A stretch of 64,000 nt of DNA from Aneurinibacillus sp. Ricciae_BoGa-3. GTDB lineage: Bacteria; Bacillota; Bacilli; Aneurinibacillales; Aneurinibacillaceae. A program made the translations under genes and the position numbers. Where the stretch lies: assembly GCF_028421645.1 (NCBI RefSeq), contig NZ_CP116887.1, forward strand, positions 746,001-810,000, given 5' to 3'. This document shows, piece after piece, positions 1 to 8,313 of the stretch (its first letter is position 1; each line of letters starts with the position of its first letter). Below the pieces are notes generated by a model that was not told where the DNA came from, searched no databases, and saw only the letters and a list, made by a program, of their open reading frames with translations.

Positions 1-1
1 A

Positions 2-1525
2 CTATACCTTCAAACAGTATTTTCAACTATTTTTATTGAACAAAAAAGAGGATGGGCAGATTTATTTGCAACATTACCAACGTATTTTAAGGTCAAAGAT
101 CCTAAAAAAAGAATAATAGAATTCCTTATTGGTTTAGATTCTTTAAAGAATGAAAAATTGAGTCAGAAGTATAAGGTTTTAGAAACGGAGTTAATAAATA
201 CATGGAAAGAAAAGTATAAGAATATAAGCGAGGTACTGAAGAAAGCAAACTGTAAAATATATGGAGTTCCATCACTACCTACGGTGTTAGACGAAAGATT
301 CACAAATCAATTGAGTATATTTATAGTTCAGGAAGACGGAAAGGAAATTATTGCAAAAGATTATATTGAGGGATTACACAATAATATTGAAAAGCTGAAT
401 AAAAAGAATATAAAAGTCGGAGATAATGTAGATGATTTACAAAATGAATTATTATCTATCAAAGATAAAATCAGTAAGTACGAGAAAATCATAACCGATA
501 AACGCAATGAATTGGTTTATGCGAATGGAAGTATAGAGTCAATAATACATAGTCTAGAAATTATTAATAAAGATATTTTAAACAACAAAGATGCCTTAAA
601 GTTGAAAAATTTAGGTTCCTCTGAAGAGTGGTTAATAAATAAAAATATATGCCCTACATGTCAGCAGAAAATTCATGATAGTTTGTTACCTCAGAATATT
701 GAGTTTGACTTTATGACTATAGAAGAGAATATAAAACATTTAGAAGCACAAAAGAAAATGATGGATTTTGCAATTGATTCCCATAAACGTAACAAAGAAA
801 ATGTTGTTGAGGATTTGATATATCTGGAGGAAAAAATAGTATCTTTCAGAAAGATTGCTAACTCAATTGTTAATGATATTTATTCAAATGATGAAAATAT
901 ATCTGAAACAATTATTCGAAAAAAGCTAATGATAGAAAGTGAAATTGATTTACTCGAAGAAAACATAAACATTGTTAACTTAGAATTACCTATCTTTAAA
1001 GGTTTATCTGAACAGTGGAGAGAATTATTAAAAAGCAAAAATTCTTTGCCCAATGATAAATTTACTCAATCGGATTTAACAACTCTAAAGAGTCTGAGAG
1101 ATTTCTTTGTATTTAATTTGGGGAAATTCGGATACTCCAGTATATTAGATATGTCTACTATACAAATTAGTGATAATAAATTATTGCCTTCAACGGAAGG
1201 GTTTGATATGAAGTTTGATTCATCAGCAAGTGATAATATTAGAGCCATCTGGGCATTTACTTTAGCATTAATGCAAACATCAAATAAATTTAATGGAAAT
1301 CACCCTAATATATTAATATTTGATGAACCGGATCAGCAGAGTGTAATCATTGACGATATGAAAAACCTTTTTGAAACGTTAATCAATTTAAAGGATAACT
1401 GCCAAGTAATATTCGGTATTACACTAAAAGATGAAGAAACTAGGAAAGTAATATCTAACCTAAACAAAGATGAATTTAAATTAATATTGTTTAATGACTA
1501 TGCAATTAGGCCTCAAAAAAGCTAA
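2..1525 (+). CDS. Rad50/SMC-like ATPase with zinc-hook motif, 5' end outside the window
   Basis: The reading frame is open from base 2, so the gene starts left of the window and the internal ATG at 158 is not its start. The visible part is a long charged helical region containing a CPTC motif (651-662), as in the zinc hooks of Rad50-like proteins. A second helical stretch follows, then a C-terminal ATPase lobe with a Walker B-like LIFDEPDQQS motif (about 1315-1345), preceded by an SASDNIRAIWAFTLAL segment in the place of an ABC signature. The Walker A half would lie upstream. Such ATPases act in DNA repair or as the sensor subunits of defence systems such as Lamassu (LmuB). I cannot decide which without the upstream partner genes. 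It ends just before a strong bidirectional terminator, so it is not part of the DISARM operon. Confidence 0.7.
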   Translation, partial: LYLQTVFSTIFIEQKRGWADLFATLPTYFKVKDPKKRIIEFLIGLDSLKNEKLSQKYKVLETELINTWKEKYKNISEVLKKANCKIYGVPSLPTVLDERFTNQLSIFIVQEDGKEIIAKDYIEGLHNNIEKLNKKNIKVGDNVDDLQNELLSIKDKISKYEKIITDKRNELVYANGSIESIIHSLEIINKDILNNKDALKLKNLGSSEEWLINKNICPTCQQKIHDSLLPQNIEFDFMTIEENIKHLEAQKKMMDFAIDSHKRNKENVVEDLIYLEEKIVSFRKIANSIVNDIYSNDENISETIIRKKLMIESEIDLLEENINIVNLELPIFKGLSEQWRELLKSKNSLPNDKFTQSDLTTLKSLRDFFVFNLGKFGYSSILDMSTIQISDNKLLPSTEGFDMKFDSSASDNIRAIWAFTLALMQTSNKFNGNHPNILIFDEPDQQSVIIDDMKNLFETLINLKDNCQVIFGITLKDEETRKVISNLNKDEFKLILFNDYAIRPQKS

Positions 1526-1596
1526 CACATGTATATCCTTTTTACTGTCTCGACACATGTGGAGTGCTGTGCGTTGATAAAATTGATTAAATAAAG

Positions 1597-1650
1597 AGCA
1601 GATGGGTTCTAGAATCGATAAAAGATTCTAGAACCCATCTGCTTTTATTT
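1597..1650. terminator. Bidirectional intrinsic terminator, 20-bp perfect stem
   Basis: The arms at 1597-1616 and 1624-1643 are perfect reverse complements around a 7-nt loop. A T-rich tail follows on the plus strand, and an A-rich flank precedes on the left, so it can serve both directions. It separates the convergent ATPase gene from the recombinase remnant, whose last codons run into the right arm. Confidence 0.85.
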
Positions 1651-3064
1651 CAATTCTCTCAATAAAGCGGTGAAGTGTTTCGGAAGTTAATTCTTGAAAT
1701 TGAATAAATGCATCTACTGTTGTTTAATTTCATTGAATGCTAATTCATCGTTATTAGTTTCAAGTGAAGATTTCAATCGCTCAATCTTATAATTAATATT
1801 ATTAATTTGGTCATTGATATCACTAACAAATTCATCATAGTCTGCCTTTGAGATTTTTTCATCAATAAACAAATTAAGAGATTTCTTTTTCCGTTGTTTC
1901 AGTCCGTCTAATTCCTTCTCAAAGGCTCTAATTTGCTTTTCTGAGTTTTTTTTTCTGTTGGTTCAGTTTTGCTTCAAGGGTTTGCAAAATTTCTTGATTG
2001 TCCAAAATTGAGGCGAGATTTTTTAAGTCATTGAGAATTGCTAATTTAAGTCAGCTTCTCTAATTAAATGATCACTGTATGCTTTTAAACCATGTTTGTT
2101 GTAGTTTCCGCACATATAGCCCTTACGGTTCTTTTTAAAGTGCATTCCACGTCCACAATCCGCACAGTAAGCAGTGTTAGTAAACAGATGCATTTCTGCC
2201 TGAGGACGGGTCCTTTTTCTGCTATTCATTAATTGTTGAACAGCTTCAAAATCGCTTTTCGATATAATTGCCTCATGTGTATTGGGGACAATAATAAGTT
2301 TTTCTATATCAACTTGGTCTCGATTTTTATTTGTAACACTTCTCGTCGTAGATCGTCCCTGGACTAGATCTCCTGTATAATGCGGATTTTCCAGAATTAT
2401 TATAATTGTTGAAACATGCCACTTATCAGTAGCATTTTTCTTACCAGCCACTTGACCAGGTGTTGGAAACCCGCCTTCATACAATTCCCTCGCTATACGA
2501 TCAAAGCCCTTACCAGAAACATTGTCGCGAAAGATTCCTCTTATCACATCAGGTGTTCCGTCGGAACCTACATAAAGTTTTCCGTTTTGACAGTGTAACC
2601 ATATGGAGGGTTAGATCCTTTGAAAAATCCTCTTTGTGCACGGCTTCTTAAGGCTGCTTTTACACGTTGGCTTGTCCTTTGCGACTTCTGTTCGTACATC
2701 CATGCATAAATACCAAACATTTGACCGTTACCTTCTAATGTGTTTATTGCATTATCTAAGGTAATAGTATGAATTTTACTCTGTTCAGCGATGTCACGAA
2801 TCTCATAAGATAAGCGACCGTTACGAGCTAAACGTGAGAGTTCTTTCGTCAAGATTACATCAAACTTTTTTGCTTTCGCATCAGCAATTAGTTTGTTGCA
2901 ACTGGACGTTTTTCAGTAGTTCCACTTTCAACATAATATAAAAGTTATGAATGTCCCAACCCTTATCAGAAATATATCGGCATAAATAGATCCCTTTGAT
3001 TTCCTAGAGAAGCTTTTTGTTCTTCTTTATTGGTCGAAACCCTAACATATACTGCATATCTCAT
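1628..3064 (-). pseudogene. Large serine recombinase (resolvase/integrase family), broken by several frameshifts
   Basis: Read on the minus strand from ATG 3064, the start MRYAVYVRVSTNKEEQ carries the catalytic serine in the YxRVST context. It continues with a resolvase domain (LTKELSRLARNGR), the recombinase domain (GKGFDRIARELYEGGFPTPG), a zinc ribbon (YCADCGRG...YMCGNY) and a C-terminal coiled coil ending in RFIERIEIKADGF at 1628. The pieces lie in different frames. Frameshifts are visible near 2974, 2935, 2900, 2580 and in an A9 run near 1945, and there is a stop at the end of the ribbon region near 2041. The largest surviving open pieces are 2568-2852 and 2041-2547. It should therefore be inactive. 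It is probably the old integrase of a mobile element, and may have delivered the neighbouring defence genes, although no attachment site can be seen. Confidence 0.9.
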
Positions 3065-3223
3065 AAAGCTTCTTTCCCTTCTAAATGAGATGTAGTAGTG
3101 TTCACCTTATCTTGAGAATAATAATTGTCTACCAATCTGTCAATTATCTCATTTATTACAGACTGTAAAGTATCATGAAGTGTAATGTTTGCCTGTTCAT
3201 TAAAAATTTCTTTCGATATTCAT
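3061..3223 (-). pseudogene. Small gene upstream of the recombinase, frameshifted
   Basis: An ATG at 3223 opens a frame that stops after seven codons. A one-base shift restores a charged helical peptide of about 50 residues (KEIFNEQANITLHDTL...HLEGKEAL) that ends TTATGA, overlapping the recombinase ATG. The overlap shows it was translationally coupled to the recombinase. I do not recognise the family. The frameshift matches the decay of the recombinase. Confidence 0.45.
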
Positions 3224-3433
3224 TGGAGTTCCCCCTCATTAAGATGGGGTCTAGACCCAATGTTATCTATAGTATCCTCAGCTGATTTTTTGTGATAATT
3301 ATAGCCAAGAACTCCTAAAACAATATGTCTCTGTCTCGCGTGATTGACAATGATAGATGAAACTGGTGATCCTAAATTTAACGTTTTAATTAATGAATTC
3401 CTTTAAATATCTCTTAATTTCGTCTGATTTCAT
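3220..3433 (-). pseudogene. Small basic gene at the head of the recombinase operon, frameshifted
   Basis: The frame starts with MKSDEIKRYLKEFIN at 3433 and hits a stop. Removing one base near 3386 joins it to KTLNLGSPVSSIIVNHARQRH and on to HLNEGELQ, about 70 residues in all. Its TGA overlaps the ATG of the next small gene, so this and the two following genes form a tightly coupled minus-strand operon. No family is recognised. Confidence 0.45.
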
Positions 3434-3963
3434 AAAAAATGGCCTATAAGGGTAAAAAAATTATAAAAAATTTTAAGGAAGTAGTAGGTGTAGTTAAGCT
3501 TTCGACTAATAAAGTTCGGTGCCCCACCCCATATTTTCTCTCAAATATATTGAATAGCAACGGATCAGTCTTGCCTACATTGTTATGTAATGTAAACAGC
3601 TTAAAATAGAAATAATATGTGAGTACTAGAAATTGAAAAATGTGAAACCTACTTTTTGAAACAAGGAATTCTTTGCCACAGTTTATTAATGGTTTCATGT
3701 TTGGGAGTAGATTTTTATGAAAAAATTTAAGATATTAATGAAACTACATAATATTTAGAATGACTTTTGGGGTGTTTGAAATTTCTTTGAATAATGTGTT
3801 GTCTTGTTTGAAGTTCGTAAAATGTCGTTGGCTATTATTTGATAACGACAATGACTCTCTCATTTAGTAAAATATTATTATCATTAAAAGATTTAAGGAT
3901 CACTATCTCATTATTCATTACTTAGAAGAGTGAACTGGAAAAAGACAAATCAGTTAGTTTATC
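3434..3963. other. AT-rich intergenic region without a convincing gene
   Basis: Short frames exist on both strands (a minus-strand frame at 3444-3698 and a plus-strand frame of 57 codons from about 3439). Neither has a good ribosome site or recognisable motifs. The stretch separates the decayed recombinase operon from the DISARM promoter region. Confidence 0.5.
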
Positions 3964-3992
3964 TTGACTTATAATTTCAATTTTATTATGAA
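3964..3992 (+). promoter_or_regulatory. Candidate promoter of the DISARM operon
   Basis: TTGACT at 3964-3969 and TATGAA at 3987-3992 are separated by 17 bases. The -10 element is weak. A strong GGAAGGAG ribosome site follows at about 4013-4020, just before ATG 4026. Confidence 0.4.
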
Positions 3993-4025
3993 AGCTGATG
4001 TATTTTTTAGGGGGAAGGAGCTCTA

Positions 4026-5156
4026 ATGGCAGTAAAAGAAATAGATTTAAGAAAAAATATAAAAGGAATTACACCTAAAAGAAAAGTATATGCAGTTGAT
4101 TTATTCTGTGGGGCAGGAGGGTTAACTCATGGATTAGAAAGGGCTGGAGTGGATGTTCGTTTAGGAATTGACATTGATCCTGCATGTGAATTTCCTTACA
4201 CGGCAAATAATAAGGCAAAGTTCTTTCTAAAGTCTGTTCAGGAACTTGAATCAGAGGATGTAAGTCGATTCTTCCGTAAAAACGGAATTCATTTACTAGC
4301 AGGGTGCGCACCTTGTCAAACATTCTCAACTTACAACCAAAAAGCCAGTCAGGATGATAAACGCTGGTGGTTATTAATGGAATTCTCAAGACTTATTAAG
4401 GAGATTAATCCAGAATTGGTAACAATGGAGAATGTACCAAATTTAGTAGATCAAAATGTTTTTAAGGATTTTGTGAATGAGTTAGAGCAATTAGATTATT
4501 TTGTAAGTTATCGAATTGTAGATTGCTCTGACTATGGTCTTCCTCAGCAGCGAAACAGGTTGGTATTATTAGCCTCAAAATTTGGACCAATCAATTTATT
4601 ATCACCTGAAATATTTGGTGAAGAACCAATGACTGTTCGTGATGCAATTGGGAATCTACCCCCAATTGAAGCAGGAGAAGTATATGAAAATGATCCATTA
4701 CATCAGACACCTACGCTAAGCCCAATTAATTTGCGCCGAATAAAAGCATCACGTCCAGGAGGGACTTGGCGAGACTGGGATAAAGACCTTCAGGCAGCTT
4801 GCCATAAAAAAGATACAGGAAAAACTTACCCTAGTGTTTATGGGAGAATGCGATGGGATGCTCCAGCTCCAACCATGACAACTCAATTCTTTGGTTATGG
4901 GAATGGAAGATTTGGACACCCAGAGCAAGATAGAGCTATCTCTTTGAGAGAAGGAGCAATATTCCAAAGTTTTCCAAGAGACTATAAATTTGTTCCACCA
5001 GGAGAGCCTATTATTAAGAAACGTATTGGTAGATTAATTGGTAATGCTGTTCCTGTTAAACTTGGAGAAGTTATTGGATTAAGTATTCACTCCCATGTAA
5101 GTAAGAATATAAAAACAGTACAAAAATATTTTAGGGAGCAAATGGCAAATGGTTAA
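4026..5156 (+). CDS. drmMII: C5-cytosine DNA methyltransferase of the DISARM locus
   Basis: This 376-residue SAM-dependent DNA (cytosine-5) methyltransferase has the family motifs in order: motif I VDLFCGAGG (24-32), motif IV GCAPCQTFS with the catalytic Cys97, motif VI MENVPN (about 138), motif VIII QQRNRLV (about 176), and motifs IX-X at the end (IGNAVPVKLG). The target-recognition region is about 230-310. It is the first gene of a tightly packed operon and overlaps drmD by 8 bases. In DISARM the methyltransferase marks host DNA as self. A cytosine enzyme (DrmMII) is typical of class 2 loci with drmE, whereas here it precedes the class 1 marker drmD. It is intact and should be active. The symbol rests on context as much as on sequence. 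Confidence 0.85.
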   Translation: MAVKEIDLRKNIKGITPKRKVYAVDLFCGAGGLTHGLERAGVDVRLGIDIDPACEFPYTANNKAKFFLKSVQELESEDVSRFFRKNGIHLLAGCAPCQTFSTYNQKASQDDKRWWLLMEFSRLIKEINPELVTMENVPNLVDQNVFKDFVNELEQLDYFVSYRIVDCSDYGLPQQRNRLVLLASKFGPINLLSPEIFGEEPMTVRDAIGNLPPIEAGEVYENDPLHQTPTLSPINLRRIKASRPGGTWRDWDKDLQAACHKKDTGKTYPSVYGRMRWDAPAPTMTTQFFGYGNGRFGHPEQDRAISLREGAIFQSFPRDYKFVPPGEPIIKKRIGRLIGNAVPVKLGEVIGLSIHSHVSKNIKTVQKYFREQMANG

Positions 5157-8100
5157 ATCAAAAGTAAAGGAAGACCACATTTATAGTCGTTCTGTTCCAT
5201 CTCCAGGGCAGCTGGTTGAAGTTCGAAGGAGACAGTGGGTTGTAAGCGAAGTCCAGGGTTCATCACTAGAACATACTAAATCTCAACATCTTGTTTCTCT
5301 AACTTCAATTGATGAAGATTCAAATGGTGAGGAATTACAAATAATTTGGCAATTAGAACCTGGTGCAAAAATAATTGAAAAGGCTGGACTCCCTAGAATA
5401 ACAGGTTGGGATTCATCTGATCAAATGGACGCATTTCTTGATGCAATACGTTGGGGGGCCTCTACAAATGCAGATAGATCTTTTCTACAAGCTCCTTTTC
5501 GTAGTGGGATTACAATTGAGGATTACCAACTTGACCCATTAGTAAGAGCTGTTGATATGGCCAGAGTAAATCTTTTGATAGCAGATGATGTAGGTTTAGG
5601 TAAGACAATCGAAGCGGGCTTGGTTATCCAGGAACTGCTACTTCGTCATAGAGCAAGATCCGTCCTGATTATATGTCCTGCCTCTCTTCAATTGAAGTGG
5701 AAATCAGAAATGCAAGATAAATTTGGACTTGAGTTTCGTGTAGTAGATACTGATTATGTAAAACAATTGAGAAGAGAACGTGGTATACATACAAATCCAT
5801 GGACTTCATTTCCTAGATTAATTACTTCAATGGATTGGATGAAAAATGGAGAGGGTCTACGACTAATAAAAGATATTCTACCACCACAGACAACTTATCC
5901 TCGGAAGTTTGATATTTTGGTTATTGATGAAGCTCATAATGTAGCACCATCAGGAGCTTCAAATTATGCAGTGGAGAGTCAGCGAACCAAATTAATTCGT
6001 ATGATTTCTCCCCACTTTAATCATCGATTATTCTTAAGTGCTACTCCGCACAATGGATACCAAGAATCATTTACTTCATTACTTGAGTTACTTGATGATC
6101 AACGGTTTGCTAGAACTGTTATGCCTGAAGAAAACAAGCTACAACAGGTAATGGTTAGGCGTTTGAAAAATGATATAGTTGACGAAAAAGGGTTACCTGT
6201 TTTCCCTGTTCGACAACTTGAGGGACTAGAAATAGATTATTCAACTGAGGAAATAGAAATCCATAATTTGCTCCAGGAATTTATCAATCATAGAAATAGG
6301 CATGTGAATCAAACTAAATATGGTGTAGATTTTATACATACTTTATTAAAGAAAAGACTCTTTTCATCGCCTATGGCGTTTGCAACTACACTTTCAAAAT
6401 ACAGGAATAGTTTAGAAAACGGGAGCGTAAAAAAAAGAGAAAATAGTTCAATGAGAAACCGTATCCTTCATAATGCGATATTACGTACTAAAGATGATTA
6501 TTCGGATGATTATCAGTTAGAAGATGCATTACATGAGGTTATTGAAATTGTTAGTGAAGATGTAGATCCTGTAAATAATAAAGAACTTCAGATATTAGAT
6601 AAGCTTTCAAATTGGGCTGAAACAGCAAAGTATAGAACAGATTCAAAGGCTGAGGCAATACTAGATTGGTTAAGAGCACATCTAAAAAATGGTAATCAGT
6701 GGAACAACAAAAGGGTTGTTTTGTTCACAGAGTATAGAGCAACACATGCATGGCTTCATCAAATATTAGCGAGCAATGGGTATGGTGGAGATCGCTTAAT
6801 GTTTCTCCATGGAAGTATGCTAACAGAAGAACGTGAACGTGTTAAAGCTGCGTTTCAGGCAGATCCGAATATTTCTCCGGTACGTATTTTATTAGCAACT
6901 GACGCTGCGTCAGAGGGAATTGATCTTCAAAACCATTGTAATTACCTAATTCATGTGGAAATTCCTTGGAATCCAAATGTCATGGAACAGCGAAATGGTA
7001 GAATTGATAGACATGGACAAAAGGAAAAATTTGTTTATATTTGGCATCCAGTCGGTAAAGGTTTTAGTCAGGGTGGAACTAACCATAAGAACAATTCTAA
7101 GGTAGTAAGTGATCATGAATTTTTGATGCGTGCAGCCTTGAAGGTAGATAGAATTCGTGAGGACCTTGGAAGTGTTGGGGCTGTTATTGCACTACAAATA
7201 GAAGAAGCGATGTTAGGAAATCGAAAAACATTAGATACAAATGCTGCTGAGACTAAAGCAGCAAAAAGTAGGAAATTCATTAGAGCCGAACGTCAATTGA
7301 ATGAAAGAATTTCTCGTTTACACGATAAGCTTTTGGAGGCAAAGGAAGACTTTCATCTTTCTCCAGGAAATATATATAACACTGTAAAAATAGCTTTAGA
7401 ACTTGCAGATAAACCAAATCTAGTACCTGTCAATTTGCATGGTGTGCCGAAGGGAAAAGTATTTGAAGTTCCAACTTTACCTGGTTCTTGGGGAAGGGCG
7501 ACAGAAGGGCTTGAGCACCCACATACTGGTGAAAGAAGACCTATCACATTTGACCATGATATTGCAAAAGGCAGGGACGATATAGTTCTTGCTCACTTAA
7601 ATCATAAACTGGTTCAAATGTGTCTACGCTTATTACGTGAAGAGGTATGGAAGCTGGATGATATCAAAAAGTTAAACCGCGTCTCAGTTAGAACTGTACC
7701 AAGTAAACAATTGGAAAATCCAGCAGTTCTTATTCAGTCACGTTTAGTAATAACGGGTGGGGATCATCATAGAATTCATGAGGAATTAACACTTACAGGA
7801 GGTCTGCTCAAAGAAAAAGGATTCACACGTATATCCAAGGTAAGTAAAGTTGAATTTCTATTGGATTCATCTATACCAATTGAGCCTAGCATTAGTTTAT
7901 TCGATTTTCTAAAACAAAGATTTGAAAGTAATGAAGAAGCGATCATTTCGACAGTGGAAGCGCGGTCTCAAGATCGTTTGAAATTTTTAGAAAACAATAT
8001 TGAGCGTCGAGAAAAAGCTGAAATAGAGGATATAACAACAATTTTGGATGACTTAGAGAAAATTATTGAAAGAGAGATTAACGAGCAAAAGACTGAACAA

Positions 8101-8313
8101 TTACAATTTGAATTTTGGCCCGATGACCAAAGGAATCAACTTCGACGTGATGTAAACGCTTTGCGAGCAAGATTGTCTAGGATTCCTGAAGAAAAGAAAT
8201 TAGAAATAGCAACAGTACAAGATCGTTATTCGAATTTAATCGACCGGACCTTTCCTGTCGCTGTTGTATTTCTAGTACCAGAATCTCTATTAAAAGGAGA
8301 TGATAAAAAATGA
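5149..8313 (+). CDS. drmD: SNF2-family DEAD/H helicase of class 1 DISARM
   Basis: The protein has 1054 residues and a SNF2/RapA-like architecture. After an N-terminal region of about 115 residues comes helicase motif I (ADDVGLGKTIEAG, about 145-157), motif II (VIDEAHN, about 259-265) and motif III (LSATPHNG, about 299). The C-terminal helicase lobe has DAASEGIDLQ (about 585) and motif VI QRNGRIDRHGQ (about 614). A long charged C-terminal coiled region follows (about 900-1010). DrmD defines class 1 DISARM. It is thought to act with the methyltransferase and DrmAB in recognising or processing incoming DNA. Overlaps with both neighbours (8 bases upstream, ATGA downstream) show translational coupling. 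It is intact. Confidence 0.92.
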   Translation: MVKSKVKEDHIYSRSVPSPGQLVEVRRRQWVVSEVQGSSLEHTKSQHLVSLTSIDEDSNGEELQIIWQLEPGAKIIEKAGLPRITGWDSSDQMDAFLDAIRWGASTNADRSFLQAPFRSGITIEDYQLDPLVRAVDMARVNLLIADDVGLGKTIEAGLVIQELLLRHRARSVLIICPASLQLKWKSEMQDKFGLEFRVVDTDYVKQLRRERGIHTNPWTSFPRLITSMDWMKNGEGLRLIKDILPPQTTYPRKFDILVIDEAHNVAPSGASNYAVESQRTKLIRMISPHFNHRLFLSATPHNGYQESFTSLLELLDDQRFARTVMPEENKLQQVMVRRLKNDIVDEKGLPVFPVRQLEGLEIDYSTEEIEIHNLLQEFINHRNRHVNQTKYGVDFIHTLLKKRLFSSPMAFATTLSKYRNSLENGSVKKRENSSMRNRILHNAILRTKDDYSDDYQLEDALHEVIEIVSEDVDPVNNKELQILDKLSNWAETAKYRTDSKAEAILDWLRAHLKNGNQWNNKRVVLFTEYRATHAWLHQILASNGYGGDRLMFLHGSMLTEERERVKAAFQADPNISPVRILLATDAASEGIDLQNHCNYLIHVEIPWNPNVMEQRNGRIDRHGQKEKFVYIWHPVGKGFSQGGTNHKNNSKVVSDHEFLMRAALKVDRIREDLGSVGAVIALQIEEAMLGNRKTLDTNAAETKAAKSRKFIRAERQLNERISRLHDKLLEAKEDFHLSPGNIYNTVKIALELADKPNLVPVNLHGVPKGKVFEVPTLPGSWGRATEGLEHPHTGERRPITFDHDIAKGRDDIVLAHLNHKLVQMCLRLLREEVWKLDDIKKLNRVSVRTVPSKQLENPAVLIQSRLVITGGDHHRIHEELTLTGGLLKEKGFTRISKVSKVEFLLDSSIPIEPSISLFDFLKQRFESNEEAIISTVEARSQDRLKFLENNIERREKAEIEDITTILDDLEKIIEREINEQKTEQLQFEFWPDDQRNQLRRDVNALRARLSRIPEEKKLEIATVQDRYSNLIDRTFPVAVVFLVPESLLKGDDKK

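Noticed and set aside
3444..3698. Minus-strand 84-codon frame as a gene
   Set aside because: Biased composition, no ribosome site, no recognisable motif; the region looks intergenic.
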